Under the pieces are notes generated by a model that did not search any database, was not told the DNA's origin, and saw nothing but the letters and a program-made list of their open reading frames with translations. The position numbers and the translations under genes were made by a program. Shown here piece after piece: positions 13,322 to 21,556 of a stretch of 33,503 bases of DNA. Source of the DNA: Streptococcus pseudopneumoniae (GTDB lineage: Bacteria; Bacillota; Bacilli; Lactobacillales; Streptococcaceae); contig NZ_JUPG01000148.1 in assembly GCF_001074825.1 (NCBI RefSeq), forward strand, positions 1 to 33,503, read 5' to 3'. Position 1 is the first letter of the stretch. Every line of letters starts with the position of its first letter.

Positions 13322-14995
13322 CTATGATTTATCTAAAAAAGCTTGGGTCACTAATTCTTGGTTGATTAAGAGTTGAATCTCTTCTTGTAATTTTGCCGCT
13401 GCGTGTTTATCAGATATATAGGTGCCGATAATGGTTGAGAGATTATCCTTGAAAGTTCGACCATCTTTTCGAAGAACCTTATTTTTCATAAAGTCTGTCA
13501 TGCGTAAAATATCTTCTGCCTCAAGTATAGGATTTACCTTTAGCACTGGGAAGCGACTCTCAAGCTCATCGTTGGTTGTAATCAGCAAGTCAACCTGAGT
13601 AATATCCTCCACGCTTTTGAATTGCTCAGTTGTAAAGACTGCTCCTATCTGTTCATTTGGAAGATAGGAGCGACATTGTTTGAGCAAGAGTTTGGAAACG
13701 CCCATTCCTTCATCACACACAATATAAATCTTCTTAGTATCGTTTTGAATCGATGGAGTATACTTTAAAAATCCTCCAACATGAATGGTCAGATAGGCAA
13801 TTTCATCATCTGTTAATCGAATCTGCCAGGCTTCTTCTAGCACTTCTGCACATTTTTTTGTAATCACAAAAAGCTCACTATACTTGGAACGAATCTGCCT
13901 AGTCAAGGGATTTTTTGAGAAGATCCCATAGTTTTTTCTAAACAGTAGAGCTTTACAATGAATCACGAGATTTCTCAATAAATCTTCTTTCTGTTCAATC
14001 TCCATTCTGGTTTGAGATTCAAAATACCAAATAAACTCTTCCAAAGCCATTCTCAAATGTTGAAAATCTTTACTTTCTGCATGGATGTCCCGATCTTTTC
14101 GATAGGATAATAAGAGAACAGCCAGTAGAGAGGTATCTAATTCTGAAAAAGAAATTCCAAATGTGTCAAACAAGCGTTCTCCTAGTTTCTTGGAGACCTG
14201 GTATTCAATCCTCTTTCGAATCAATGAAAATTCCTGCTCAATTTCTTGATGCTTGTCCTGATTAGGAGTAACAGTATCACATCCAAGTAGAAGATAGGGC
14301 AGAACCTGTAACATAAAAGTGACTTCGTGATGGTTTATTTTTTTTCCCAAATCTTGCTCAACCAGTGGAACTTGCTTTTTGAGGAATTGATTGACTTCAT
14401 CAGAAAGCAGCTTCTCATCTTCTAATCGCTCCTTGATTTTATCCTCTAAAATAGCTACAAAGGCGGGATTCCCCTCCATAAAGACATGATAGAGGAGAGA
14501 TTGGAGATACTGGATTTTATTAAGAGGGTGCGCATTTAGATAGTAGCCTCGAGATTTACTAACTTGAAGCGTTACTTGATACTGCTCCAAGGTTAGTTGG
14601 TAACGAATGCTATTTAAATCATTAAGGACTGTATTTCGAGAGACTTCTGTTAATTCCATGAGTTTTTCAAGTGTGATTCTCTCTTTGGAAATACCAATCA
14701 GAAGAAGCATCAACTGCATTCGCTCGTTGACACTCATGATGTAATCATAAGAATCAACTTCGTCTAATAATTGACGACAAGCTTCTCTTTGTTCCTCGGT
14801 TAAGTGGATACCAATCCGGGGCAGACTGATGATGTGCAAGTTCTCATCATCCAGAGCATCATTTATTTTATCAATGTGATAGTAGATTTTTCTTCTAGAC
14901 TGTTCAAGATCTTTCGAAATCGTCATTATCGTTTTGGACGTCTCTTGATTTATCAAATATTGAAGCAAGTCGCAGCTCGCCTTATCTAACACCAT
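13322..14995 (-). CDS. ulaR: BglG/MtlR-type PRD transcriptional activator of the ula genes
   Basis: A 557-residue regulator. It has two N-terminal helix-turn-helix regions (about 6-60 and 90-150; TEVSRNTVLNDLNSIR is a clear recognition helix) and two PTS regulation domains (about 180-300 and 305-415, with conserved His346 in VIHC and His405 in TIHVGG). An EIIB-like domain follows, with IVCDEGMGVS and Cys427. The protein ends about 60 residues after the EIIB-like domain, so the EIIA-like domain found in some relatives is missing. Such proteins sense sugar through PTS phosphorylation and activate promoters. AGAGGGGGAT precedes the ATG. It lies between ulaF, after a terminator, and ulaG. UlaR as activator of ula is published for pneumococcus; the assignment here is by position and domains. 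Confidence 0.9.
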   Translation of the reverse strand: MVLDKASCDLLQYLINQETSKTIMTISKDLEQSRRKIYYHIDKINDALDDENLHIISLPRIGIHLTEEQREACRQLLDEVDSYDYIMSVNERMQLMLLLIGISKERITLEKLMELTEVSRNTVLNDLNSIRYQLTLEQYQVTLQVSKSRGYYLNAHPLNKIQYLQSLLYHVFMEGNPAFVAILEDKIKERLEDEKLLSDEVNQFLKKQVPLVEQDLGKKINHHEVTFMLQVLPYLLLGCDTVTPNQDKHQEIEQEFSLIRKRIEYQVSKKLGERLFDTFGISFSELDTSLLAVLLLSYRKDRDIHAESKDFQHLRMALEEFIWYFESQTRMEIEQKEDLLRNLVIHCKALLFRKNYGIFSKNPLTRQIRSKYSELFVITKKCAEVLEEAWQIRLTDDEIAYLTIHVGGFLKYTPSIQNDTKKIYIVCDEGMGVSKLLLKQCRSYLPNEQIGAVFTTEQFKSVEDITQVDLLITTNDELESRFPVLKVNPILEAEDILRMTDFMKNKVLRKDGRTFKDNLSTIIGTYISDKHAAAKLQEEIQLLINQELVTQAFLDKS

Positions 14996-15109
14996 ATTTC
15001 ATCCCCCTCTATTTGTCAATCGCTTCCAAAACAACTTTATAATGGTATCACATTCATATAGACTTTGCAATTATATGCTGTAAACTCTTACCATTGAATA
15101 TTTACAACT

Positions 15110-15150
15110 ACAAAAGCGAGGCTTGGATCGAAAGGTCCCAGCCTCTTTTC
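15110..15150 (-). terminator. Terminator of the ulaABCDEF operon
   Basis: GAGGCTTGGA (15118-15127) and TCCCAGCCTC (15136-15145) form a ten-base stem with one mismatch. It lies directly downstream of ulaF, with a mixed A/T flank on each side. Confidence 0.8.
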
Positions 15151-15161
15151 AATTCATTTTC

Positions 15162-15869
15162 TTATTTCTTTTGACCATAATAAGCATTTGGTCCATGCTT
15201 ACGTTGGTAGTGTTTTTCTAGGATGTACTGGGGAGCAGGTTCAACCCTTGGATTGATCTGTTCTGTGAAGCGATTCATCTTTGATACTTCCTCTAGTACA
15301 ACTGAGTGATAAACAGCATTCTCTGGATTTTTGCCCCAGGTAAATGGACCGTGATTGCGTACGACAATCCCTGGAACTTCAACAGGGTTGAGACCACGAC
15401 GTTCAAACTCTTCTACGATAACCAGCCCAGTATCTTTTTCATAAGCTACTTCTACTTCATCCTTGGTCAAACTACGGGCGCAAGGGATTGAACCGTAGAA
15501 ATAATCAGCATGGGTTGTTCCATAGAAAGGAATATCACGTCCAGCCTGAGCCCAACCAACGGCTTCTGTCGAATGGGTGTGGACAACACTAGCAATTTCT
15601 GACCAAGCCTTATATAACTGCACATGAGTTGGAAGGTCAGAAGATGGTCTTAAATCTCCTTCTAGAACCTTACCATCTAGGTCAGTCACCACCATGTTTT
15701 CAGGTGTCAATTCGTCATAATCTACGCCTGATGGTTTGATAACAATGACACCGAGTTCGCGATTGACTTCAGATACATTACCCCAGGTAAATTTGACAAG
15801 TCCATGTTTTGGCAATGATTGATTGGCATCACAGACTCGTTTACGCATAGCATTAATTACTTGATTCAT
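15162..15869 (-). CDS. ulaF: L-ribulose-5-phosphate 4-epimerase UlaF
   Basis: A 235-residue class II aldolase-family enzyme that converts L-ribulose 5-phosphate to D-xylulose 5-phosphate, the last step of ascorbate breakdown. It has the N-terminal KHGLVKFTWGNVSE, the phosphate-site PSGVDYDEL, the metal ligands His97 and His99 in VVHTHSTEAVGWA, and His173 in VVRNHGPFTWG. Its start lies one base after the ulaE stop codon, so the two are almost certainly co-translated. It could equally be described as AraD-like; the operon context decides for UlaF. Confidence 0.94.
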   Translation of the reverse strand: MNQVINAMRKRVCDANQSLPKHGLVKFTWGNVSEVNRELGVIVIKPSGVDYDELTPENMVVTDLDGKVLEGDLRPSSDLPTHVQLYKAWSEIASVVHTHSTEAVGWAQAGRDIPFYGTTHADYFYGSIPCARSLTKDEVEVAYEKDTGLVIVEEFERRGLNPVEVPGIVVRNHGPFTWGKNPENAVYHSVVLEEVSKMNRFTEQINPRVEPAPQYILEKHYQRKHGPNAYYGQKK

Positions 15870-15870
15870 C

Positions 15871-16734
15871 TTACATCAACCCCGCTTTCTCAATGAGTGG
15901 ATAAAGGAAATCTTGTGCTTCTTTGATAGCCGCCTTGGTTTCCTCTACCGTTGGACAATTTTCAGACCACATTTCGATTAGGAAAGGTCCATTATAATTG
16001 GTTTGCTTTAAAATATTGAAAGTATCTTCCCAGTTGACACAACCTTGACCAAAAGGCACATCGCGGAATTGCCCCTTGGACTGCTCAGTTACAGGATAGG
16101 TATCCTTGAGATGCAGAGCTGCCAAGGCCTGGTGCCCGATAACAAACTCACTATAGAGGTCATTGTGCCAAGCTGAGAGATTGCCTGTGTCTGGATAGAC
16201 AAAGAGGTAGGGAGAGTTAATCTCTTTTTCTACAGCCAAGTATTTTTCGATGCTATTGATGAAAGGATCATCCATAATTTCAATAGCAAGTACCACCTGA
16301 GCTTCTTCAGCCCAGTCACAAGCTTTTCTCAAATTTTTGATAAAACGTTGGCGTGTCTGGGGTGACTTTTCCTCATAGTAAACGTCGTAACCAGCTAATT
16401 GAATAGTACGAACTCCTAAGTCTTGGGCTAATTCGATACATTTTTTCATGAGTTTCAGAGATTTTTCCTCTAGAACTGGATCATTTGATCCCAATGGGTA
16501 GCGACGATGACCTGAAAAACAGATAGAAGGAATACGAACACCCGTTTCATAAACAGCCTTGACCACTTCAAAGCGTTCTTCCTTACTCCATTCCAAGCGC
16601 GCTAAGCGAGCATCGCTTTCATCAACCGACATTTCAACAAAGTCGAAGCCCAGCTCCTTGGCAAAATTTAAACGTTCTAGCCAAGTGAAGTGCTTTGGCG
16701 TCGCCTTTTCGTAAATTCCAATCGGACGTGCCAT
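15871..16734 (-). CDS. ulaE: L-xylulose/L-ribulose-5-phosphate 3-epimerase UlaE
   Basis: A 287-residue TIM-barrel enzyme of the xylose-isomerase-like superfamily. It epimerises L-xylulose 5-phosphate to L-ribulose 5-phosphate. It begins MARPIGIYEKATPKHFTWLERL and carries GFDFVEMSVDESDARLARLEWS, IPSICFSGHRRYPLGS and VLAIEIMDDPFINSIEKY, where conserved Glu and Asp are likely metal ligands. Length and sequence pattern agree with UlaE/SgaU. It lies three bases downstream of ulaD and one base upstream of ulaF, in the compact catabolic half of the operon. Confidence 0.94.
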   Translation of the reverse strand: MARPIGIYEKATPKHFTWLERLNFAKELGFDFVEMSVDESDARLARLEWSKEERFEVVKAVYETGVRIPSICFSGHRRYPLGSNDPVLEEKSLKLMKKCIELAQDLGVRTIQLAGYDVYYEEKSPQTRQRFIKNLRKACDWAEEAQVVLAIEIMDDPFINSIEKYLAVEKEINSPYLFVYPDTGNLSAWHNDLYSEFVIGHQALAALHLKDTYPVTEQSKGQFRDVPFGQGCVNWEDTFNILKQTNYNGPFLIEMWSENCPTVEETKAAIKEAQDFLYPLIEKAGLM

Positions 16735-16737
16735 AGC

Positions 16738-17403
16738 CTACCCCCAAATTCGACGGATTTCGTCTTTGAATGCCCGCGCTGCTCCTTCTGGATCCGCAGC
16801 CTCTGTAATTCCACGACCTGCGATAAAGGTAAAGACATCAACGCCTTCAAAGAGTTTGAGAGTATCTACATCCAGACCACCTGTTACAGATACACGGAAG
16901 CCCATGTCAATGAGTTTTTTAACCTTATTAAGGTCTTTTTCACCCCAAGTTTCACCAGCAAGAAGGGCATCACGAGATTGGTGATAGATAGCTTGCGAGA
17001 TCCCAGCATCTAGCCAAAGCTGAGCTTGTTCAAAAGTCCAATCGCCATAAAGTTCAATCTGGATTTCGCCTCGGTCTCCACGTTCAGCCTTAATAGCCTT
17101 TAGAGCTGCTTCCATAGTAGGTATGGTTGCAGAACAGATACAAGTCATCCAATCGGCACCACGAACGGCATTATTTTTGGCAACTGTTCCACCAGCATCG
17201 GCACATTTTGTGTCTGCCACAATAATCTTATCTGGGAAAAGGCTTCGCAAGACTTCAACCAGCTCACTTCCAACTTGAAGCAAGCAAACAGTTCCAGCTT
17301 CAATAATATCTACTTCATGACCAACAGAAACAGCTGCTTTAATCGCTCCTTGCAAGTCTGAATGGTCTAATGCAACTTGTAAATTAGGTATTCTTTTTGT
17401 CAT
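16738..17403 (-). CDS. ulaD: 3-keto-L-gulonate-6-phosphate decarboxylase UlaD
   Basis: A 221-residue TIM-barrel decarboxylase of the OMP-decarboxylase suprafamily. It converts 3-keto-L-gulonate 6-phosphate to L-xylulose 5-phosphate and CO2. The signature DTKCAD gives Asp64, Lys66 and Asp69; Asp13, Glu35, His141 and Arg144 match the active-site set of the E. coli enzyme by position. A longer frame opens 23 codons upstream, inside ulaC, but AGAGGAATAAAG precedes ATG 17403 and the protein then begins with the usual RIPNLQVALDH. It follows ulaC by 16 bases. Confidence 0.95.
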   Translation of the reverse strand: MTKRIPNLQVALDHSDLQGAIKAAVSVGHEVDIIEAGTVCLLQVGSELVEVLRSLFPDKIIVADTKCADAGGTVAKNNAVRGADWMTCICSATIPTMEAALKAIKAERGDRGEIQIELYGDWTFEQAQLWLDAGISQAIYHQSRDALLAGETWGEKDLNKVKKLIDMGFRVSVTGGLDVDTLKLFEGVDVFTFIAGRGITEAADPEGAARAFKDEIRRIWG

Positions 17404-17419
17404 CTCTTTATTCCTCTTT

Positions 17420-17905
17420 CTAACTTTCCAAATCCAATCCTTCGAGATAAGGGCTATCCTTAGATTCTTCAATCATTGCCAAGACGTCTTCTTTAGTCTT
17501 GCAAGCCTGTAAACGTGCGATAGAATCTTCTAATTCAAATAAGGCAATGATCTGTGGAATGGCTACACTCGTATGAATTTTTGAGCTTGTTGCTGCTAGT
17601 GCCAACAAAACTGAGACCTCTTTCCCATCTGAAAATACAACAGGATTTTGTAAGGTAATCAATGAAAAGGCATCTCTTTGCACTCCAGCTTCAGGTCTAG
17701 CATGGGGCATAGCCATACCTGGCATCAAGATATAGTAAGGGCCATACTCTTCAGTCGATTGGATAATAGCATCGTAATACTCTGGCAAAATTGCTCCACT
17801 TTCAATCAAGGGATCTACTGCTACCTTGACTGCTTCTTTCCAGTCTTTGGCTTCTAAACCTAGTCGAATCGAGTCGTTTTCAATTAAAGCTTGTTTTAAA
17901 TTCAT
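17420..17905 (-). CDS. ulaC: Ascorbate-specific PTS component EIIA (UlaC)
   Basis: A 161-residue EIIA of the mannitol/fructose type. It takes phosphate from HPr and passes it to UlaB. The phosphorylation site is His68 in MPGMAMPHARPEAGV. The preceding region, GAILPEYYDAIIQSTEEYGPYYIL, is typical of the fold. AAGGAGGCAGAT precedes the ATG. It is separated from ulaB by a 76-base gap that contains a strong hairpin, so its expression may differ from that of ulaA and ulaB. Confidence 0.94.
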   Translation of the reverse strand: MNLKQALIENDSIRLGLEAKDWKEAVKVAVDPLIESGAILPEYYDAIIQSTEEYGPYYILMPGMAMPHARPEAGVQRDAFSLITLQNPVVFSDGKEVSVLLALAATSSKIHTSVAIPQIIALFELEDSIARLQACKTKEDVLAMIEESKDSPYLEGLDLES

Positions 17906-17925
17906 ATCTGCCTCCTTTATTTAAA

Positions 17926-17975
17926 GAGGGAGAAGAACAGAAACGATAACTCTCAGTTTCTGTCCATCCCCCTCC
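17926..17975 (-). other. Intercistronic hairpin between ulaB and ulaC
   Basis: ACAGAAAC (17937-17944) and GTTTCTGT (17956-17963) pair perfectly, and outer GAGGG/CCCTCC segments extend the stem. On the minus strand only three T residues follow, so it looks like a processing or attenuation element rather than a full terminator. Confidence 0.6.
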
Positions 17976-17981
17976 AACCTT

Positions 17982-18263
17982 TTACTGTAGTGCTTGACTG
18001 AGTTTTTCAGTGATTTCTTTATCATCCATCAAGTTGTCAAGGCCAATTAACTTCCCATTAGTGCGGCCTTCCAATTCTTGGATCAAATGAAGAGAAGCAA
18101 TTACGATGTCATAGCCTGCTGCTAAACCTTTTGCTTCACCGACACTGCATGAATTGACTGTAAAATCTGTTTGATTAAGCTTACGGAGGGCATTTTCAAC
18201 CTTCATCTTGATAACCATAGATGAACCCATTCCATTTCCACACGCTGCTAATACTTTAACCAT
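17982..18263 (-). CDS. ulaB: Ascorbate-specific PTS component EIIB (UlaB)
   Basis: A 93-residue EIIB with the phospho-cysteine loop KVLAACGNGMGSS (Cys8) and the typical alpha/beta pattern up to ITEKLSQALQ. It carries phosphate from UlaC to the ascorbate held by UlaA. AAAAGGAGAAAATAAA precedes the ATG. It follows ulaA by 24 bases. Confidence 0.95.
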   Translation of the reverse strand: MVKVLAACGNGMGSSMVIKMKVENALRKLNQTDFTVNSCSVGEAKGLAAGYDIVIASLHLIQELEGRTNGKLIGLDNLMDDKEITEKLSQALQ

Positions 18264-18287
18264 TTTATTTTCTCCTTTTCTAAAAAA

Positions 18288-19745
18288 CTATGCTTCTTCT
18301 TGAACTTCACCGTTGTAGTATTTTTCTTTATCTTTTGCTTTGGCAAATTGAAGTTGAGGAATAACAAGCAAGAAGAGACATACAAGTACATAACCGACAA
18401 TACCGAGGTATTTGAAGATATATCCAAATCCAAGCCATGGGAATTCAAAGTCGATATTTCCATGGTAACCACCGTAAGATGCTAAGTCGAGAAGGGCTAC
18501 ACAGAGAGCTCCCAGAGCAACTTGGAGGACACCTGAGATGAAGGATAGGATAACAGCTGCTTTCCATCCACCACGTTTATCAGCGTAAACTGCAATTGCT
18601 GCATTATCAAAGAACACTGGTACAAATCCTGTAATAATAAGGATAGGGTTTTTAAAGACGATAAGCAAGACAATTGTAATCAATTGACCAATCAAACCAA
18701 AGGCAAATCCAGACAAGACAGCGTTTGGAGAACCAAATCCATAAGAAGCTGCAACGTCAACCGCTGGGAATGAACCTGGCAATAATTTGTTTGAAATACC
18801 TTGGAAGGCATTTGTCAACTCAGATACGAACATGCGGACACCTTGCATCAAAACGAACAAGTAAACTGAGAAGGTGAAGGCTGTTTGGATAATGTACATA
18901 AAGAAATCTTGTTTAGCCGGATTGAATAGAGTTCCTGAAGTGATGACTTCTTTATTAGACATAATGTCTGGACCCAAGATTAAAAGAATGGCTCCGAAGA
19001 ATACGAGCATCAAGGTAGCAGATGCAACAACTGTATCGTGGAAGATTGAGAGGAACTTAGGCAATTTAAGATTATCTAGGCTTTCTTCTTTCTTACCAAA
19101 GCGTCCTGCTATTTTATCTACAAACCAGATTGCAAATTGTTGTTGGTGACCAATCGCAAATCCGCCACCACCAGTCAAGCGTTGAGTTGCTTCAACAGTC
19201 ATATTTGAACTAACTGCCCAGTAAAGGCCACAGATGATACCGATTGCTGCTGTACCGTAAGCATTGCGCAATTGTGGTACTAAGAATAGAACCATAAGAG
19301 ATACAGTTGCAGCTTGTTGTACCATGATATGACCAGTAATAAAGAGAGTTCTTACCTTCGTAATCTTGCGAAGAGCCACAAGCAAGATATTTATTCCAAA
19401 ACCAATCAATAGAGCTGTAGTTGCAGTTCCAACAAAATCTGGAAACTCTGCCGCAATTTTGTTGTTTGCTGCAGCAAGTCCAAAGTAAGGGTCGATAACC
19501 GCTGCACCAATTTGGAATTTGTAGTTAAGAGCTGCCAAGATTGGACGGAAGGTTGTAACCAAACCACCAGCACCCACGTTGAGCAACATATACCCTACTG
19601 TTGCTTTAACGAAACCTGAGAAAACGTCATGAGCAGGTTTTTTCAAAAGTGCATATCCTATTAGCACCAATAAACCTACGAAAAATGCGGGATTCTGCAA
19701 AATATTGCTAGAAAACCAATTTAGAACACTTGAAATGACTTCCAT
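18288..19745 (-). CDS. ulaA: Ascorbate-specific PTS permease EIIC (UlaA)
   Basis: A 485-residue polytopic membrane protein that binds ascorbate outside the cell and passes it inward for phosphorylation. It begins MEVISSVLNWFSSNILQNPAF and has about eleven hydrophobic segments, with conserved stretches GYMLLNVGAGGLV, GGGGFAIGHQQQFAIW and SYGFGSPNAVLSGFAFGLIGQ. An upstream in-frame ATG, 23 codons earlier, overlaps the promoter. AAAAGGAGAACGATT before ATG 19745 sets the start. It is the first gene of ulaABCDEF and is preceded by an activator-type promoter with the shared ula motif and a cre-like site. Confidence 0.96.
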   Translation of the reverse strand: MEVISSVLNWFSSNILQNPAFFVGLLVLIGYALLKKPAHDVFSGFVKATVGYMLLNVGAGGLVTTFRPILAALNYKFQIGAAVIDPYFGLAAANNKIAAEFPDFVGTATTALLIGFGINILLVALRKITKVRTLFITGHIMVQQAATVSLMVLFLVPQLRNAYGTAAIGIICGLYWAVSSNMTVEATQRLTGGGGFAIGHQQQFAIWFVDKIAGRFGKKEESLDNLKLPKFLSIFHDTVVASATLMLVFFGAILLILGPDIMSNKEVITSGTLFNPAKQDFFMYIIQTAFTFSVYLFVLMQGVRMFVSELTNAFQGISNKLLPGSFPAVDVAASYGFGSPNAVLSGFAFGLIGQLITIVLLIVFKNPILIITGFVPVFFDNAAIAVYADKRGGWKAAVILSFISGVLQVALGALCVALLDLASYGGYHGNIDFEFPWLGFGYIFKYLGIVGYVLVCLFLLVIPQLQFAKAKDKEKYYNGEVQEEA

Positions 19746-19779
19746 AATCGTTCTCCTTTTGAATTGTTTTTGTAAGTTT

Positions 19780-19785
19780 ATTATA
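19780..19785 (-). promoter_or_regulatory. ulaA -10 box
   Basis: TATAAT (19785-19780) on the minus strand. The -35 position is TTTTTG, a weak match, which suits activator dependence. Confidence 0.75.
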
Positions 19786-19789
19786 TACT

Positions 19790-19804
19790 TTGAAAGCGGA
19801 AACA
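19790..19804. promoter_or_regulatory. cre-like site in the ulaA promoter
   Basis: TGAAAGCGGAAACA (19791-19804) matches the relaxed CcpA consensus TGWNANCGNTNWCA at all but one position. It lies between the -10 box and the activator motif, where CcpA binding would block initiation. This suggests glucose repression of ascorbate use. Confidence 0.55.
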
Positions 19805-19810
19805 AAAAGA

Positions 19811-19848
19811 CCAAGAATTACACAGCAGACTGTTCACTCTTGGACTGT
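19811..19848 (-). promoter_or_regulatory. Shared ula activator motif, ulaA copy
   Basis: CCAAGAA-N2-ACACA-N6-TGTTCA-N3-TTGGACTGT, with CCAAGA at one end and TCTTGG near the other as a perfect inverted repeat. Motif and -10 are separated by exactly 25 bases, as in the ulaG promoter. Confidence 0.75.
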
Positions 19849-19863
19849 ATGATTTATGATATT

Positions 19864-20499
19864 TTACGGATTATCTGATTTTCTTGTAGCTAAATAATAG
19901 GGAAGAATTGTAGAATAAGACTTCAATAGGCCTTCTACGATTTCTTCTTCAGATGAGTTTTCTGTCACAGGAACATCTGACTTCACTAACACTTTTCGAA
20001 CTTCCTGACTTCTCAACTTCTCACGTAAAGTACGACGATTTTCTTCGTTCGCATCCCATCTTTGACTTTGACCGTCAGAGTATGCTAGATAATAAATTCC
20101 TTTAACGGTTGGAATTTCTAAAACCTTGGCTTGCTTGCCTAGAGTTTGCTCATCTTTCTTGCGCTCGATGAAACTTACTTCTAAGGAAATACCAAAATCA
20201 GAAGGATTCCCGTACAAACGTAAGGCCAGCATAGGCTCTGTCACTTTCCCCTCACGCTGTAGATAAGCCCAGAAGTGTGGTCGCAAGCGCTGCGCTTGGT
20301 TCATCCACTGGCTAGTCTGTTGGAGTTGCCATTCTGGATGGCTTGCTTGAAAGGCTTTAGCCAATTCTGTAAAAACCTTTCGTGCCTCTTGACCTTTGTG
20401 GCGCAATTCCAGCATCTTATCCCGTTCTGCCCCTGCTTTATCTGGATTGCGGTACTGCAAACCTGCAAAGGCTAGATAGTTTCTTATCTCATTTAACAT
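19864..20499 (-). CDS. Conserved hypothetical protein
   Basis: A 211-residue soluble protein, rich in charged residues and without signal peptide or membrane segment. It begins MLNEIRNYLAFAGLQYRNPDKAG. Possible marks are LRPHFWAYLQREG near residue 72 and the mixed pattern of a small alpha/beta fold. It reminds me of the family named after Haemophilus HI_0552, but I am not certain and no function is known. AGAGG lies eight bases before the ATG. It stands downstream of the jag terminator and upstream of the ula promoter, probably expressed by readthrough or a weak promoter of its own. Confidence 0.75.
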   Translation of the reverse strand: MLNEIRNYLAFAGLQYRNPDKAGAERDKMLELRHKGQEARKVFTELAKAFQASHPEWQLQQTSQWMNQAQRLRPHFWAYLQREGKVTEPMLALRLYGNPSDFGISLEVSFIERKKDEQTLGKQAKVLEIPTVKGIYYLAYSDGQSQRWDANEENRRTLREKLRSQEVRKVLVKSDVPVTENSSEEEIVEGLLKSYSTILPYYLATRKSDNP

Positions 20500-20522
20500 C
20501 CGTTTAACCTCTTCTAACTAGC

Positions 20523-20548
20523 AAAAAATCAGGATAACCCTGATTTTA
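20523..20548 (-). terminator. Terminator after jag
   Basis: AAAATCAGG (20525-20533) and CCTGATTTT (20539-20547) form a perfect nine-base stem with a five-base loop. The minus strand continues with T residues. It starts right after the jag stop codon. Confidence 0.85.
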
Positions 20549-20549
20549 C

Positions 20550-21539
20550 TTATTCTGTATCTACGACAACATAGCGATTTGGCTCGTCACCTTCAGAGTA
20601 ACTAGTCACGCCATCCATACGTGAAATAATACGATGAATAATCTTGCGTTCGCTATTCGACATTGGATCTGTTTGATGACTGCGCCCTTCTTCTAAAACA
20701 CGAGCCGCCAATTTTTGCGCATAGGTCTGCAAGACTTCTGCACGGTGTTCGACATAATCATTAACATTGATTGTGATGTAGAAGGTTCTTGAATAACGGT
20801 TGTAAAGATAATTTTGAGCCAATAGTTGCAAGGCCTTCAAGACTTTACCATGGTAACCGATAATACGACCTGGCTCATTGGTATCAATTTGCAGATTGAT
20901 GCTACGACGGTTGTAGTCATTGGAAATCGTTGCCTCAACGTCCATATCATCAATAATCGTTTGAACATAAGTCGTTACTTCCGTGGCTACTTGTTCAATA
21001 TCAAAGGTCGGTTCCACCTTTAAACCCAAATCTTCTAATTCTTGACTTTCAGTTTGTTGAGCTTGGCTTTCAAGAATAGGAGTTTCAACTACTTCTTCAA
21101 GACCAGCTTCTTCAAGCTGTAATTCATTTAAAATTTCAATATGCCCAGTTTCTTCTAAGATGGTGCTGGCATGTTTTTCATTTTTCAAGATTTCAGCCTT
21201 GACTTCATCAGAAACCCCTTGGCCTTCTTCTTCAATCTTTTTAATCGCTTCTACAACATGCCCCAAATCAACGGTCGCTTGACTGACTGTTTTGACTGGT
21301 TCATTTTGTTCGTTAATTTCTTTAGGAACACCCTTTACAGCTTGTTGATTTGCTTTGATGACAGTTGTTTCACTAATAGCTTCAATGTCAACCTGAGCTG
21401 GTTTTTTACCAAATAAACCAAGAAATCCATTTTTTTCACGAGAAATAACTTTGATGTGAGCCTTCATTCTTGGAATATCTAATTCTTTCAATCCTTTCTG
21501 GATTGCTTCTTCAACAGTTGAACCTGTAAATACTACCAT
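20550..21539 (-). CDS. jag: RNA-binding protein Jag (KhpB/EloR)
   Basis: A 329-residue cytoplasmic RNA-binding protein. Residues 1-52 are the Jag-N domain (MVVFTGSTVEEAIQKGLKEL and KNGFLGLFGKKPAQV). A long acidic low-complexity linker (about 55-195) follows. The KH domain has NEPGRIIGYHGKVLKALQ (about 220-237), and a C-terminal R3H domain includes HRAEVLQTYAQKLAARVLEEGRS. In pneumococcus the protein partners KhpA and influences cell elongation (established for EloR/KhpB). AAGGAGGAATCTGGTA precedes the ATG. It follows yidC by 17 bases in the rnpA-yidC-jag operon. Confidence 0.93.
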   Translation of the reverse strand: MVVFTGSTVEEAIQKGLKELDIPRMKAHIKVISREKNGFLGLFGKKPAQVDIEAISETTVIKANQQAVKGVPKEINEQNEPVKTVSQATVDLGHVVEAIKKIEEEGQGVSDEVKAEILKNEKHASTILEETGHIEILNELQLEEAGLEEVVETPILESQAQQTESQELEDLGLKVEPTFDIEQVATEVTTYVQTIIDDMDVEATISNDYNRRSINLQIDTNEPGRIIGYHGKVLKALQLLAQNYLYNRYSRTFYITINVNDYVEHRAEVLQTYAQKLAARVLEEGRSHQTDPMSNSERKIIHRIISRMDGVTSYSEGDEPNRYVVVDTE

Positions 21540-21556
21540 TACCAGATTCCTCCTTA

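Noticed and set aside
16690..17013. Plus-strand frame of 107 codons across the ulaD-ulaE junction
   Set aside because: It is antisense to two intact enzymes with all catalytic residues and has no promoter or ribosome site.
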